Assembly: GCA_039111635.1 (NCBI GenBank) | Contig: JBCAQO010000007.1 | Span: 868,001 to 932,000, forward strand | Direction: 5' to 3' | DNA from: Heterobasidion occidentale | Taxonomy: Eukaryota; Basidiomycota; Agaricomycetes; Russulales; Bondarzewiaceae | Length of the DNA stretch: 64,000 nucleotides | Shown: piece by piece, positions 1-12,000 of the stretch | Layout: each line of letters starts with the position of its first letter | Position numbering within the stretch: position 1 is the first letter of the stretch | Translations under genes and position numbers: made by a program | Notes under the pieces: model-generated | Database searches by the model: none | Told to the model about the DNA's origin: nothing | What the model saw: the letters and a program-made list of their open reading frames with translations, nothing else

Positions 1-1178
1 TGGATTATGAAGGCCTGATGCACGCTGTCGACGATCCTTCCGGTCATAATTCAGCTCTATGAACGTGCAAAGACGAGGTTCACGACTCACAACATCGTGA
101 AAACCTGTAGAGAACCGTCAATTGAGATAATAATATGACAGGAAGATATTCACCAAAGCTCATATAGGGACGAAATCTTTACGATACGATTGGAAGTAGA
201 GAAACGTTTGAAGGCACGTCAAGCCGTACAACCTACAGAGTGCACATTTCAATGCATCGAACGCAAAGTAACCTCGAAACGGACTTACATGGAGGATACG
301 ACCACGCCCATGTACAAGACTGCATAGGTGCTGTTGAGATCAAATGCCATAGTGCCAGGAGTGAGATGATGCTCCGGGACGTGTTCTTGCCCCTTTTAAA
401 GGACGTTGTGACTAGAAGTCGCCATCGAGATTCGATGGGGACAACCTCCGTGAATGGAAGAAGTTCATGAACAGATGGTCTCAAAGTAATGCAGCTTTGA
501 GACCATCCGTCTTGAATTCTGATAACCTAGATCCCTGCACTATCCTGGGACACGTTATCCTTGACAGTCTGTTGCTGCATAGCCAGGAAGGTAAGTGTCG
601 CGGGGTGAACGCCTAAAGCTCTGCGGTGACTGTCGAAATGATTGCGTTGACGAGATGGGCATTGTTTTGTCCGACCAGGAATGCGAATCGGAGATCATCG
701 CATTCTATTATAGCGAGGGCATTTTCGGAGAATTTGTATCAGAATAATAAAACGATCGGTGAACACAACTCACAATGTTTCACTCTGCTACAGCCTTCCA
801 CCGCTGGACCACATTCGCCTGGCGCATATAGAAACGAACTCGTCCGATGAGTTTTCTAAACCGTGACCACGTTGAAAAGTACAAAATTCGGAGCGCGGGT
901 ACCGTCTCATGGGCCAATGTCTCGCAGGCCCAGACGATGCATGCAGATACACATGCTCTCAGCTGAAGAGATAGGAAGATGGCATCGGATGCAAACGTTA
1001 CGGTGGGTCGAATGAGATGCGGTTGAGACAAGGAACCGACCGGTGACATACTGGGCCGGGAGACGCCGGCTTGCCTCTCTTCTGGCAAAATGAGCCATTC
1101 CGAAAATGACGACATGACCAATTTATCTCAATAAAAGTAAAACTACAACAGGAGCATAGCAAGTCAAATCACATTCAA
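1..1178. other. Intergenic, no gene recognised
   Basis: Only short overlapping open frames on both strands are present, none with a recognisable motif or domain. No repeat shared with the rest of the window was seen. It lies downstream of the FunK1 kinase gene, so the part next to 1,179 probably includes its 3' UTR. Confidence 0.5.
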
Positions 1179-3744
1179 TCAGTCAAGCAAGTCCAAGTCC
1201 AAACTGTATGGCGCAGTATCAAAGTTCACGCCTACCGTTTGCATGAACTTCCGGTACGTCATACGACCGCCCAGGGTTTCAGAGTCGCATTTCAACCCGC
1301 CCTCGACATCCTCACGAGCTTGTATTCCTGCTTTTGAGATCATTTTTGCAACCGGCCAAATCCATGTATCCCAGAGGGGCTCGAATGGTTTCGTGATGGT
1401 CGCCTTCAATCTACCAGGGTTATAAAGTAGTCCTGACTTCTTGACGCCAAGACCTTTCCATTGTTCCACCGCCCACGAGCCGATGGACATGCGTTCCTGC
1501 AGTTCCACCCCACCAAGGAGAAAGCCGCAGGCGCACCAGATCAGGATGTAGAAAAACGACTCTAGATCGTGACGGTAGAAATGAGGAGAATCCTTGGGCG
1601 ACTCCAGCAGATCTATTGCCATGAACGGCCCTGTCCCTGTGCGGTGCGATGCTGATGCAGCATACCCAACACCAGCTTTCGCTTCGACGTCGATCGCAAG
1701 GTCCCAGTCAATAAGCACACCGTACGGCTTGCCCTCCAGCGTCACCCCGAACATGACATTGTTAATGCTGAGGTCTCGATGGAGGACGTGGGCCCTCTTG
1801 AAGACCACGCGATGTGCTGTTGGAAGAAACATAAGCAAGAATAATACAACTAGAAACCTGGAGAAAGATAGTACCTCGAACGAGATCAAGGAAAACAGAT
1901 TGGAAATCTGGGAGAGTCTCCAGATCCTTCAAAGGTCTGAGACGGTCGCATACGATCACGCGGAGCACCCGCTCTTCAACACTTCCTGACAGTTTCCGCA
2001 GTGATTCCGCCATCCGAGGCAAGCCCAGCCGCGCGCCCTCCAACATCATTGACAATCGCATTGGCGTGATGTGACGCGCCTCCTTCGTTCCAATCCGCTT
2101 GCAGATCCGCCGCACAAGACCGTCCTCGGAGTCCACACGCGACGCAGCCGGCCAGCTGAACTTCACCACCAGCTTCTTCCCCGCTTCCAGCCCTAAAAAT
2201 TCGTGCCCAGGAATAACGACCACGGGTATGATAGAAGTCCCGCGGCCCACTATCCCAGGCTGCACGTAGAGAGGATCTCCCGTGATTTTCATCTTCACAA
2301 CGCCGGGAACCAGAATGTTGTCTGCGTCGATGCCGTGGTCAATGTGAATCTCCCATCCGTCCAGATGCATCGGTGGTCCGACTGTGGGAGACACCATCGT
2401 CGGCGGTGGGCGGATCATCGGCTCATACCCGAACCGCTCCATGTTGCACTCCGTGATCGCCGCCAGAGCAAGGAAGAACAGTCTCGGATTTTCGATCAAG
2501 TTGAACTCTTGCGATCTGATCACCCCCATCCGGTCGTAGTACCAGAGTGACACCATCAGATCCCGGATAAATAACCCTGCAGTGTACCGGCGTCGGCCAT
2601 CCGCCAGACATTCTGACGCATAGCTTGCAGCCTGCAGCTCGTCTGAGGTCAGCACCGGTGGTTTGCGCTTCTTGGCCTTGGTCAGGTTACCACCATTATT
2701 CCTAACCTCTGCAAGGAGCTTCTTGCTGCCAATGATGCGAGAAGGGCCCGCCTCGGTCGTCTCGACTGCTCGTAGGGTCGGTATGCCAGCGACGAACGTG
2801 CCTGCTGCCGGTGGGGCAGCTGACTCCTCAACCGCCTCTCCTTCCTCCTCGACTTCTGCTTCTATATCGGCTTTCACAGCTACAGCAGCGGCCCTGCTGT
2901 GCCTACGATATGCGGCAAGAGATGTCGATGTCGATGTCGTGCGCTCGGTACTTGGAGACCCCCATCGATCTACGGAGCTAGACGAGCCTGTCCCGGTGCT
3001 GGTGCTGTCAGCGGCGTCGAGGGCCCTCCGCTTTGCACTCGGCGGAGTCTCTTGCGAATGCGCCTTCCGCTTCAGTCCCGCTTGTGTCCCAGTCAATACC
3101 TTCTGCTGCTCGGAGACCATCTTCGGTGGAGGTTCGATGGGCGCCGATTTCTTCCTCAAGATTGGCTTGAGCTCCATGAACACAACCACCATCGAGAATT
3201 TCAATGACATCTTCTCCCCCTCTGGATCGTTCGCCTGCGACTCTTGCCAGGCGTCCGCTATCAGGGGATGCATGGCGATAACATCGGGCTTGCGCTCGTT
3301 CCTCTCGCTCTTGATTTTATTCTCTCCGAGCGGCTCGAACACCAGGGGACAAGGCGGCTTGAGGCCCAGGGCTTCTATGAGCTTGCGCACCGCGTCGTCG
3401 ATCATCATGACAAATGAGGGATACCGCTCCGGCTCGAAGTGTCCCATAGTAGCTTGAAATGCGGCCGCTAATACGGGATTCAGCTGTAGATTCCGTTCAT
3501 TCTTCTCCCATTCGAGGCGATTCGGTCCGAACTGCCAGATGTCGCGGACAAAGTCCTCGACAGGGAGACCATCTTGTACGCATCCCATCAGATCGCTCTT
3601 CAACAATGGTTTAACAAGTTTTTTGGTATGATGTTTGGCGATGAACCCGCCAACACGCTCTTGGATGGGCGTTGTCGGTCGGGGCGGCGGTTCCCCGCGC
3701 TGATACCTGCTAAAGCCATTGTGAGCAGATCGAATGAAACGCAT
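1179..3744 (-). CDS. FunK1-type fungal protein kinase, two exons
   Basis: Exons are 3744-1875 and 1816-1179; the intron at 1817-1874 (58 nt) has GT/AG ends and joins the frames through a split Ala codon, giving 835 residues. The catalytic core is visible: a beta3-like VVK (Lys about 528), catalytic loop HRDLSINN (residues 636-643), a DWD metal-binding motif (660-662) in place of DFG, and RTGTGPFMAIDLL, typical of fungal FunK1 kinases. These replacements are normal for that family, which expanded in Agaricomycetes and whose substrates are mostly unknown. Residues around 230-370 are Ser/Pro/acidic and probably disordered. The first ATG is only about 20 nt below a TATAAAA sequence (near 3,762-3,769), so an upstream exon or another start is possible. 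No membrane segment seen. The gene reads away from the inverted-duplication arm and ends 149 bp short of it. Confidence 0.85.
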
Positions 3745-4370
3745 GTCCCACTCGACATCAGTGTTTTATAAGGACATCGACGCCCCGCGTTGAACGTTTC
3801 GATGTTGCACTGACCTTGGAAACAAGACAAGGATCGAGCCCACACGCTTTTGTTCAACCGCGACTGGATCAACACGCGTCGGCGCTTCCGCACGCGTCCT
3901 GTTCGTGTTTCGAACTCCGCACAGTCTCCCCCTGACCCTCGCGTCTGCCCTCGTGGCTACTTCACTCCGCGACCTTGCGAGATCTTGCGATGTGGTCAGT
4001 GCAGCAGAGACCATCTTGTCTCCGAGGAAACGCAGAACAAGGCAGAATAATAGAAAGCAATACACAGCACGCGCAATATCCTCCACGCGTTCCATGTATA
4101 GTACACCCGGTCGCACTGGCAGAACATGATGTGTTGATAACGGTTCACAGACCAATCCTCAGTTCGCTACCTTTCCCCCTGACCCTTTCATCGATGAAAC
4201 GTCACCGCGTTATTGCTCGCTCTCTAGACTTCTCCTTAAACCACACTCGTTCTCGTATCGAGTTCGCTGGACGATCTGACTTGCCCCAACAGTCGCGCCC
4301 ATGGTAGTTACATATCAAAGACGCGCAGTTGGTAGACGCCTGGTCGGGAACAAAAGAAGGCCAGTCGAAG

Positions 4371-4452
4371 GTGGAAAGACGAGAAGACGTAAAGACAACT
4401 GGTCAAGTTGAAAAGACGATTAGTCGAGGTCAAAAGACAATTAGTCGAGTCA
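4371..4452. repeat. 20-bp minisatellite upstream of gene A
   Basis: Three to four degenerate direct copies of about 20 bp of the form AAAAGACRATTAGTCGAGTC lie head to tail. The counterpart in the right arm (54,230-54,318) has the same unit on the other strand, with different copy boundaries. It lies about 550 bp upstream of the gene A start. Confidence 0.65.
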
Positions 4453-4818
4453 TAAACACGTCTACCAATGGGTCCCGTTGACGGCACCGCCAACTTCAGA
4501 GCATAACAGTCATGCAGACCTCCCCGTGAGCAGTGCGCAGATGATTTGACAAAGCGAAGAAACGTTCGTGCGCGTTGCGACAAGAATGAGGTCGCGTCTG
4601 TGATAGAAAGAGATGAAATACAAAACGATTCCGCGAGAAAGAGACGTTACATGGTGGTGGGATGACGATGGCCACGAGCCGACACTGAGACATCATCCAA
4701 GCCAAGACGACCGACGACCGACGGCCATCCTGAAGCGACCAGGCTGGCATAAGCAAGTCGGAATCGATATACAGACCTATAGTCCTGCCCCCGTCCGCCT
4801 CTCTCGACAAGTGATCCT

Positions 4819-4831
4819 TCCTTTCGACCAC
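4819..4831 (+). promoter_or_regulatory. Conserved upstream motif TCCTTTCGACCAC
   Basis: The 13-mer lies 170 nt upstream of the gene A ATG. The same 13 nt occur 161 nt upstream of A' (53,876-53,888) and 129 nt upstream of the diverged paralogue B (59,854-59,866), always in the same orientation to the gene. Conservation in otherwise diverged B flanks suggests a regulatory site. The binding factor is unknown. Confidence 0.45.
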
Positions 4832-5000
4832 TTCCATCCCTTGACTTTCTACCCACTTTCCTATCAATACGTCCCATAAACTTCTTCACACCCATAACAT
4901 ACCCACATACCTTTCTACTATCTTCTCTTATCATCGTCTTCCATCACCCTCGACCATCTCCCATCACTCCGCACTTCACCTCCCATCACTATCCATCATC

Positions 5001-6908
5001 ATGACCTCCCCGATCAAACGCTCTGCACTCAAGTCTTCCGTGGCTGGCCACGCGTCAGGCAACAATCCCAAGGTGAACAACGAGAACGACGAACCCAATT
5101 CCAAGGGCATCGACAAGGGCACCACCAGACCTCCGCCCCATGTCGACGTCCCAACCCGTCAGTCTCCCATCTGCCCATCTCCCTCCTCTCCCCACACTGA
5201 CCACTCTCCGTAGTCTTGAAGCTCAACGCTCGCAGATCCACCTCCCCCTCCCACCCCAACCTCGAGCAAAGCATGCTCGCCATCGAGCTCCAGAACCAGA
5301 ACCAGTTCACCCCCGACACCAAGCGGCGCAGGAAATCCGTCCGCTTCGCGCTCGACAACCCGCGCGTGCCGCCCCCGCGCACCCCCAAGGTCCGCAGCAA
5401 GAAGCGCTTGATCCGCTTCGAGGACCACCCCGGGCTGTCCCAGCTCGAGATCGGTGCACTTAGGGCTGCACGCATCATGTCCATGCCCAGTCCTCCCAAG
5501 TTCGGTGCCCCCGACTACGACTCCGACTCTGATGACGACGAGGAGGACACCATCAACTTCATGTCCCGCCGGCCCACCAGAATGAAGCCGGCCCAGGCCT
5601 CGGCCCCGCCTGCAGAACGCTCCAGCGGCAACATTTTCGCAAGAAACGGCAACATTTTCGCACCCATTCAGGCCTCTTCTCAGGTCCAGGCATGGCCGGT
5701 CGGTTCATACAAGGCAGCGATGACCGCCGAGAGAGCGAAGAAGGCTGAAGAGAAGGCCCGCAGAGAGGAGACTGCGAGGAAAGAGGCGGAGCAGAAAGCG
5801 CAAGACGAGAACGCCAAGATCGACGCCGAGGAGGAAGCGGCCGTGGTAGAGATGCTCGAATCCTCGCCCATCCAGCCATTCGAGGAACTTCCCGAGGCAC
5901 CCACCAACGCGCCTCAAGACGCCCTCGACGAGACACCCACCGAAGCACCTCAGCAGTCCTCTCACGAGCAATCTGACGACGTACCGGAACCGGTGACAGC
6001 GGCGCCCTCTCTCCTCCTCTTCGCCGCCGCCTCCCCCTCCCGGCTCTCACCAGCCCGTCAGCGCAGCCCCTGAGACTCAGCTCCTCTCCGCCCGCAAATC
6101 CGAGCAGGCACTCGCAGACGTCGCGCAGGAGAGCATCACAAAGCAAGCGGTGGAAGACACCGAAGACACCAAAGATACCAAAGTCAACGAAGACACCGAA
6201 GACGAGGACGAATGGCTTCTCGTTGACACTCCCGCAGACCAGCATTCGTCCACCGAGTCCTCAAACCAGCCACGCAGATCGCCGACGATCCCACAGGTGA
6301 TCCAGAGGGTCACCCGATCGATGTCCAAGGGGATCCAGGCAAAACTACGCGTCGTCTCTGGCGGATCCAAGACCAAGCCGATTACGGGCGCGTCCAACGT
6401 GAGCAAAGTATCGAGGGGGGCAGCAAAGGCGAGACAGATGTTGACCAAGGCAAAATCCGAGACGGAGATGACCAGAACCAAAACCAGGACAGTCTCCGCC
6501 GCCGAGTCGAGGGCGCCAGCCACGCCCGCGATTCCCCAGGTACGTATGACTGTCATCGGGGACGTCAAACTTGCGTTGACAGTCCTAAAGTCTCCATCTG
6601 TCCCAGAGCCTCAGCCGACTGCCTCGAGTTCAAAGCGCAACCAGCTCAAGAGGCGTTGGGTGGCCGACGACATCCAGGAATCCTCTTCCAACAAGCGCAA
6701 GTTCTCAGGCCAGGCGCCGCCAGCGAAGAAAGCCAAGCTCTCAACGACGACCGAAGTTTCTGTGGTCGTTGCGCAAGGTCCTACAGTACCCACGCCACAG
6801 GAAATCGTCTCAGTCCCCCGTATCTCCGGAAAGAGGCGCAGGGATGCGGACGAGGAAGAGCCGTCGTCCATTGGAGCTCGTCTGGTGAAGAGGCTCAGAA
6901 AGTTGTGA
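5001..6908 (+). pseudogene. Gene A: frameshifted paralogue of A', disordered basic protein
   Basis: Exon 1 is 5001-5157, the intron is 5158-5213 (GT/AG, 56 nt), and exon 2 starts at 5214 with a Leu codon split by the intron. The product follows A' closely, including the PP1-docking-like KSVRF, an acidic DSDSDDDEED patch and a Lys/Glu/Ala helix. Relative to A' there is a net loss of 8 nt within about 6,005-6,035 (two short gaps in CT/GCC-rich sequence), so the frame ends at TGA 6,071-6,073. The original frame reopens downstream and runs to 6,908 with the same C-terminus as A'. Either this is a pseudogene making a truncated protein of about 338 residues, or an intron or assembly error is involved. 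Function is unknown. Confidence 0.75.
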
Positions 6909-7540
6909 GCGGCGCGTCGGAGGGGCGGTGGTCGAGAGGGGGAGGTGTTGTGGACGGGGAATGGCGGGGGTAACTTTTTCTTTCTCAGATCTAGCGCCGG
7001 TTCGGCATCAAGGCGAAGCCAAGTCTCTTCAAAATCGCGTCTTTCGGTGGCAATACCTTCGGCCGGGAGGGACCTGTTGTTGGGAGATGGGGTGGCGGGA
7101 GACACGGCTTCGGCGTGTCTCGGTGAGTGTTCCTCTCTATACCTAATTTTGCCTTTCTATGCTAGTATCTCTACGACGACGAACAGCATGACGACGATAC
7201 GCACGCAGGCACAACAAGACGGACGGACGGACCTCTCCCGACTCAAGGAGCGGCGTGCTGTGTCTGGACCGCACCGCATGTCGTTTCTTGCGCCGGACGA
7301 AGCCCGGACGGACGCAAAGAAAGCTAAGTCAAAGTTCTCTCTGTTTGTGCGGTCGTTACGTTCACGCATGCCATGCGCGCTTCCTCTTTCTAGCTCCTAG
7401 TTTCGGTTTCTCTTCTGCAGCGGACGTCGGGGGGTCGGACGGTGTTTGCGCTGGTCGCAGATGCGTTTAGGAGCGTCGAGGGAGGCATATTCGGGTGTCG
7501 GGGCGGATGGGTGATGTGCTGTTACGGAGTGGATGCTGCG

Positions 7541-7915
7541 TTGGGTTCTGCATGGTAGGAGGGGAGGGCCAGGCTTGGTGATTCGCGACCATCCAGTCTG
7601 CGTTCTTTCTTTCGAACATGTCGGGGCTCGACGTCGTGTCGGGGACGTCGGGGCGATGGGCGCTGCGTTGGGTTCTGCATGCTAGGAGGGGAGGGCCAGG
7701 CTTGGTGATTCGCGACCACCGAGTCTGCGTTCTTTCTTTCGAACATGGCGGGGCTCGATGTCGTGGAGGGGACAAGGGGACGATGGGCGCCGCGTTGGGT
7801 TCTGCATACTAGGAGGGGAGGGCCGGGCTTGGTGATTCGCGACCACTGAGTCTGCGTTCTTTCTTTCGAACATGTCGGGGCTCAATGTCGTGTCGGGGGC
7901 AGGGGGACGATGGGT
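7541..7915. repeat. 127-bp tandem repeat, about three copies
   Basis: Units starting TTGGGTTCTGCAT begin at 7,541, 7,668 and 7,795, giving a period of 127 bp; the last unit degenerates after about 7,915. Each contains TTCGAACATG and GTGATTCGCGACCA. The right arm has the same array in reverse (about 50,790-51,190). One eroded unit is recognisable near gene B (56,390-56,470). Confidence 0.8.
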
Positions 7916-7984
7916 GCTGGTAACAGGCCCGGGAATGGATATCGGACGATGGCACTTGGAGGAGGATCTGCGCACGGATTCGGA

Positions 7985-8110
7985 TTTGGACATGCTTTGG
8001 ATACGGACAGACATCGGATGTGGACGGACATTTCGGATACGCACAGACTCTTGGATGTGGACAGACATTTCGGATACGTACCTGGACTCTTGGATGTGGA
8101 CAGACATTCG
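7985..8110. repeat. Short direct repeats containing ATGTGGACAGACATT
   Basis: About three copies of a 30-40 bp unit (CTTGGATGTGGACAGACATT then TCGGATACG), the first with one change. The mirrored copies are at 50,605-50,735. Single copies occur near gene B (56,301-56,316), and the core also occurs inside family B LTRs. Confidence 0.65.
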
Positions 8111-8582
8111 TACTTCTCTTCTCTTTTCCTCTTTTTCATTTTCTTTCTGCGTTTGTGTCATGATTCTGCGTTTGTAAACCTGCAAAAAATGATCTTGATT
8201 CGGAATGTCGGGCGGTCTGCACTATCGATAACCTAAACACAATAGAAAGACACACACCGAGCACACGCCGTTCGCAGCTGTCTCGGTTGGTGAGTGGTCG
8301 TATACATGACGGAGCGACTTTGGGTGATGACGTCGACGTCTACGATGAGGAATCGTGGGAACCCGAGCCGGGTCGGGTCATATGGCAACAGGGAGTGGAC
8401 AGCTTATTTTGCAATCGGATGCCGCACTTTGACATAAGCGGCATAGCATATGACCCCGGAAACCCCTTGTTTAAATATTGAGGATTGAAATTTCAACTTT
8501 TGGCATCAGTAAATATACCAGCTAGGTCTGGAATTCCACAAGTGAGGTATGAAATAATACTAGCAAGGTATGAAATATAGAT

Positions 8583-8993
8583 ATTAATATTCCATTACCC
8601 TGATCAGACGATAAATAAAGATTTCATAAAGAATAAACATGTTACTTGCATCTCTAGAATAGGTTCTTGTTAGGAAGCAGTCCTGACATGTGCTTTGCAT
8701 GTGAGCAGGGAGGTTAGTCAAGTGCTTCGGTTGTGACTTAGACTCGGACACTGATTTGTCACTCATTATTATCAACATGCTGTTAAGTTAGAGACTTATT
8801 ACGTGTATTGATGCACGAAGGGAATCCCTAGGCTAAACCTCTACAGCGTCGTAAAGCTGTAGACTCCAATGAATGAAGATGATGGATTGTCTCTGAGCTC
8901 TTTGAAGGAACTCAGGGTTGCTATCTGCTTTGTCTTTGAAGAGGTTAAGGAGATGATCTTTGAGATCTTCTCAATGATGAGAAGGAACAGGAT
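8583..8993. repeat. Eroded family B LTR pieces
   Basis: 8,655-8,780 resembles the start of LTR-B on the plus strand (GTGCTTTGCATGTGAG, TCAAGTGCTTCGG). 8,781-8,993 is the reverse complement of the LTR-B 3' part, including the LTR-embedded frame without indels up to its stop, and is cut by a family A LTR at 8,994. 8,583-8,654 is AT-rich with nothing recognised. Confidence 0.65.
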
Positions 8994-11336
8994 TGTTACG
9001 AACTGCTCATTTAGTAACCCAAGAGTAACAGGTCCTTCTCTAGGTCGCATGATAGACTGAGTGATGGGCAAAGTCTCGACTGTATTAGAAGGATAATACA
9101 GGAGGAGGAACAAAGGCTCTACTGTGGGAAGACTGTAGTGAACGAAGGTTGGTATGTAAAGATACTGAGGAATGAAGAGAATAGACTGAAGATCCTCAGC
9201 CTATTCTATGGGCCTTATATACTGTATAGGGTATAGGGTAAGAGTTCATGTGCTTCTCCGGGTACCCATCCCAGGAGAGCTGTGGTCGCCGTCTCTCTCA
9301 GCCGGTGCCTACTCTTGTACTTCTCCAGTTGCACCAATCCATCCAGGTGCAATGAGGGGCTTACCCTTAAGCCCTAAGCCTATGGCATGTGAATGCCTAT
9401 CTTATCAATCCGCTATACCTATGACCCTGTCATATAACCTCTACCAATATCTTGAAGAACCATTGGTCCAGTCGGCTCCTAAGGACATGCCAAATACCTT
9501 GATGTATGCTCCGTAGTGGAGCCGCCTAGTATGTAATGCTTGAGCCATTGGTTAGACCGACCTTGAAGGGCCCCGATAGGTCAAGTCATAACATTACCCC
9601 CTTTCTAAGTTCTAACTCTTGGGAGGACTACTTGCCACTAGTGAGCTTCATTGTCATTCCACGTACAATTGCTTTTTGGTTGTCCAAGGATCAGAATGCG
9701 TCTTTCCAATATAACTGCATTTTGTGGGGTGAAGACCAACTTACGTCATTTACAACGCCTAGGAGTTTTCCATCTCCGTTGAGCTGTTTGATATGGGTAC
9801 CTAGCAATATTGCCACAATATTGCATCTCCTCCCAATGTTCTTCCTTCATCGGTACATTTTGATGTGAGTATGCTCCTGGAGTCAATAGGCAGCTGCTCG
9901 AACCAGGCCTCTCTGGTATCTTTGGTAAGCCAGTGCCGTCTGGCGGGTATACAGAAAGGTGTCATATGCAAATGATTATGTGATGAGTAGAAACACGTCT
10001 GTGGATGTGTGTGCTGTTCTTCTTCAAAATGCCGAAGGCCATGCTTCAGTGTTTCCAGGATAGATCTTCTCCTCTGTGATCTCTGGTATTGAGGGGGATT
10101 TCAGGTATGTGGGTTGATTGCTTTATCAAGGCTTAGGCCCACCAACCTATCGGAGCATTACTGTTTCCACGACTTGTTTTGAATCCGGCAAGACTCCTTT
10201 GAAGATCCCTAACTCTGTCAGCCCCATATGGTGGCCCATCCAGGTTAGAGGTTGAGTGTTCATCCAGTGTTTGTTTGTCACATGGGAGCGAGCATGCAGC
10301 CACGCTCCATGTATTGAACACGAGGTAAGGATTTTGAAGAATAGACTTGAATGTCCATAGTCTCTTGAATAGACCTTGGGGTCCACATTGACGGTAATTA
10401 TTGCGGGGTCAGCGTAAGGTATGTCCTGATAGTTTAACATCGTGCTGGACGTCCGTAGTTTTGCGTCTTTGCAAACGTCGGCTAGTTTATCCTTAAGTCA
10501 TTGCGGACTGAGGCTAGTTTATACATAAGTTGTTGCGGACTGCCCTGCTAGTTTAAACAACAAGGTTGTTGCGGACCTATCCATCTCCAACATAGGAGTA
10601 CCTGTAAACAAGACAGCAGGTGTTTCTGCGCGCCAGAACATCCATCAGTGATGCGCATAGGGCCTTAGACTAGGTCCTCTTTCTTGACAGGGTTCCCATT
10701 GAGGAAAGACAGTGACAGTTTATGCTATATCAAACCGGATAACTTATAGAGGGGTGTCCTGAATAGACTTGTAAGGCGGAAGCCTATTTTGACACAACTT
10801 ACATGGCCCTGTAATAAAGGGCAGCCCAGTTTAACGTCATGGAGGATGGCCATAGTTTATAGTCATTGCGGACGTCTGCTATCACCTGGCTTGAACCCCC
10901 TGAGCCTCGATAGATTTAGTCCTCTGGGGTGAGGGTAGTTTAAGGTCATTTCAGACTGGTTGGTGCCCAAGGTCGTGGGCATCAACCACAACTTTTATGT
11001 CTTGAAGGAGCAAGTAGTTTATTGTCATTGTGGACTAGGTCAACATTATGGTATCAACAATAACGTCAACCAACGATCCCTATGCTTGAAGGGACAATAG
11101 TTTAACGTCATTGCGGACGTCCAAGGAGTAGTGTCAAATATTTCTCATATTTGGACACTGCTCATGACCCTGTAAAGGAAAGGGCTGCCCAGTTTATTGT
11201 CATGGAGGACGTCCGAGAACTTGAGGCACAATCCCAGTTGCCTCTTGACTGGCCCTTGAAGCAGAATCCTTGCTTCGGACTTCAAGGGTAGAATGGGCGC
11301 ACTATAGAGTAGTTGTGGTCCTGTAAGATGGCTGAC
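8994..11336 (-). mobile_element. Old family A element, 3' LTR plus 3' non-coding region, inverted
   Basis: 8,994-9,593 is a 600-bp LTR-A in reverse orientation (TGTTACGAAC...GTCATAACA). It is followed by the reverse complement of the polypurine tract (TTACCCCCTTTC) and about 1.74 kb of the 3' region that E1 carries before its 3' LTR, including repeated TAGTTTA-TCGTCATTGCGGAC motifs (10,440-11,120). Gag, pol and ORF3 are absent because another LTR-A interrupts it at 11,337. It is clearly more diverged than E1 and E2. Confidence 0.8.
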
Positions 11337-12000
11337 TGTTATGAACTGCTCGTTCAGTAACCCAAGAGTAACAGGTTCTTCCCTAGGTCGCACGATGGAC
11401 TGAGTGGTGGGCGAAGTCTCGACTGTATCAGATGACGATACAGGAGGGAATAATGATTGGCTCTAAGTTACACAGTGTGGGGACTGTGTAGGAACGAAGA
11501 GAATAGACTGAAGATCCTCAGCCTATTCTATGGGCCTTATATACTGTATAGGGTATAGGGTAAGAGTCCGTGTGCTTTCCCGGGTTTCCCATCCAGGAGA
11601 GCTGTGGTCGCCGTCTCTCTCAGCCGGTGCCTACTCTTGTACTTCTCCAGTCGCACCAATCCATCCTGGTGCGATGAGGTGCTTACCCATAAGCCCTAAG
11701 CCCATGGCATGTGAATGCCTCTCTTATTACTGTGTGAACATTGTGAGCCCCGTGTCCCTCCAATATAGCCTCTACCGATGTCTTGAAGAACCATCAGTCT
11801 CGTCGGCTCCTAAGGACATGCCAAATACCTTGATGTACGCTCCAAAGTAGAGCCGCCTAGCATGTGATGCTTGATCCATCGGATAGACAGGCCCCGAAGG
11901 GCCCCGATCGGTCAAGTCATAACATTACCCCCTTTCTAGGTCCCAACTCCTGAGGGGACTACTCGCCCTTGCAAGCTTCATCGTCATTCCATGTACAATT
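11337..12000 (-). mobile_element. Second old family A LTR fragment, inverted
   Basis: 11,337-11,924 is a reverse LTR-A (TGTTATGAAC...CATAACA), followed by the polypurine tract complement and 76 bp of internal sequence, cut off exactly where E1 starts at 12,001. It shows a family A element nested in another family A element. Confidence 0.8.

Larger units (their letters stand above)
3745..5000. other. Intergenic region between FunK1 kinase and gene A
   Basis: A divergent intergenic stretch. From about 3,893 onward it belongs to the left arm of the inverted duplication. It contains a short minisatellite near 4,371-4,452, pyrimidine-rich sequence just upstream of gene A, and the motif TCCTTTCGACCAC at 4,819-4,831 that recurs upstream of A' and B. 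No open frame here looks coding. Confidence 0.6.
3893..8582. repeat. Left arm of a 4.7-kb inverted duplication
   Basis: This segment is the reverse complement of 50,118-54,793 over its whole length, including gene A, its promoter region and 3' flank. The outer edge is where both sides read CGCGTCCT followed by GTGTTTC (left near 3,893). The inner edge is at GGTATGAAATATAG (8,569-8,582). Coding parts match very closely; flanks differ more and carry indels. The arms are separated by 41.5 kb of retroelements. Confidence 0.9.
6909..8582. other. 3' flank of gene A with tandem and short repeats
   Basis: No gene is seen. The first 200 bp (matching 51,560-51,805) contain CTTCGGCCGGGAGG, a block also present in two copies downstream of gene B. 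Next come 127-bp tandem repeats (7,541-7,915) and short repeats of ATGTGGACAGACATT (7,985-8,110). The rest matches the right arm. Confidence 0.6.

Noticed and set aside
2663..3457. 264-codon plus-strand frame opposite the FunK1 kinase
   Set aside because: A shadow of the kinase coding strand; no domain, and low-complexity Ser/Ala stretches mirror the disordered kinase linker.
7500..7920. CRISPR-like array because of regular spacing
   Set aside because: The 127-bp units are repeated end to end without unique spacers, and the context is eukaryotic.
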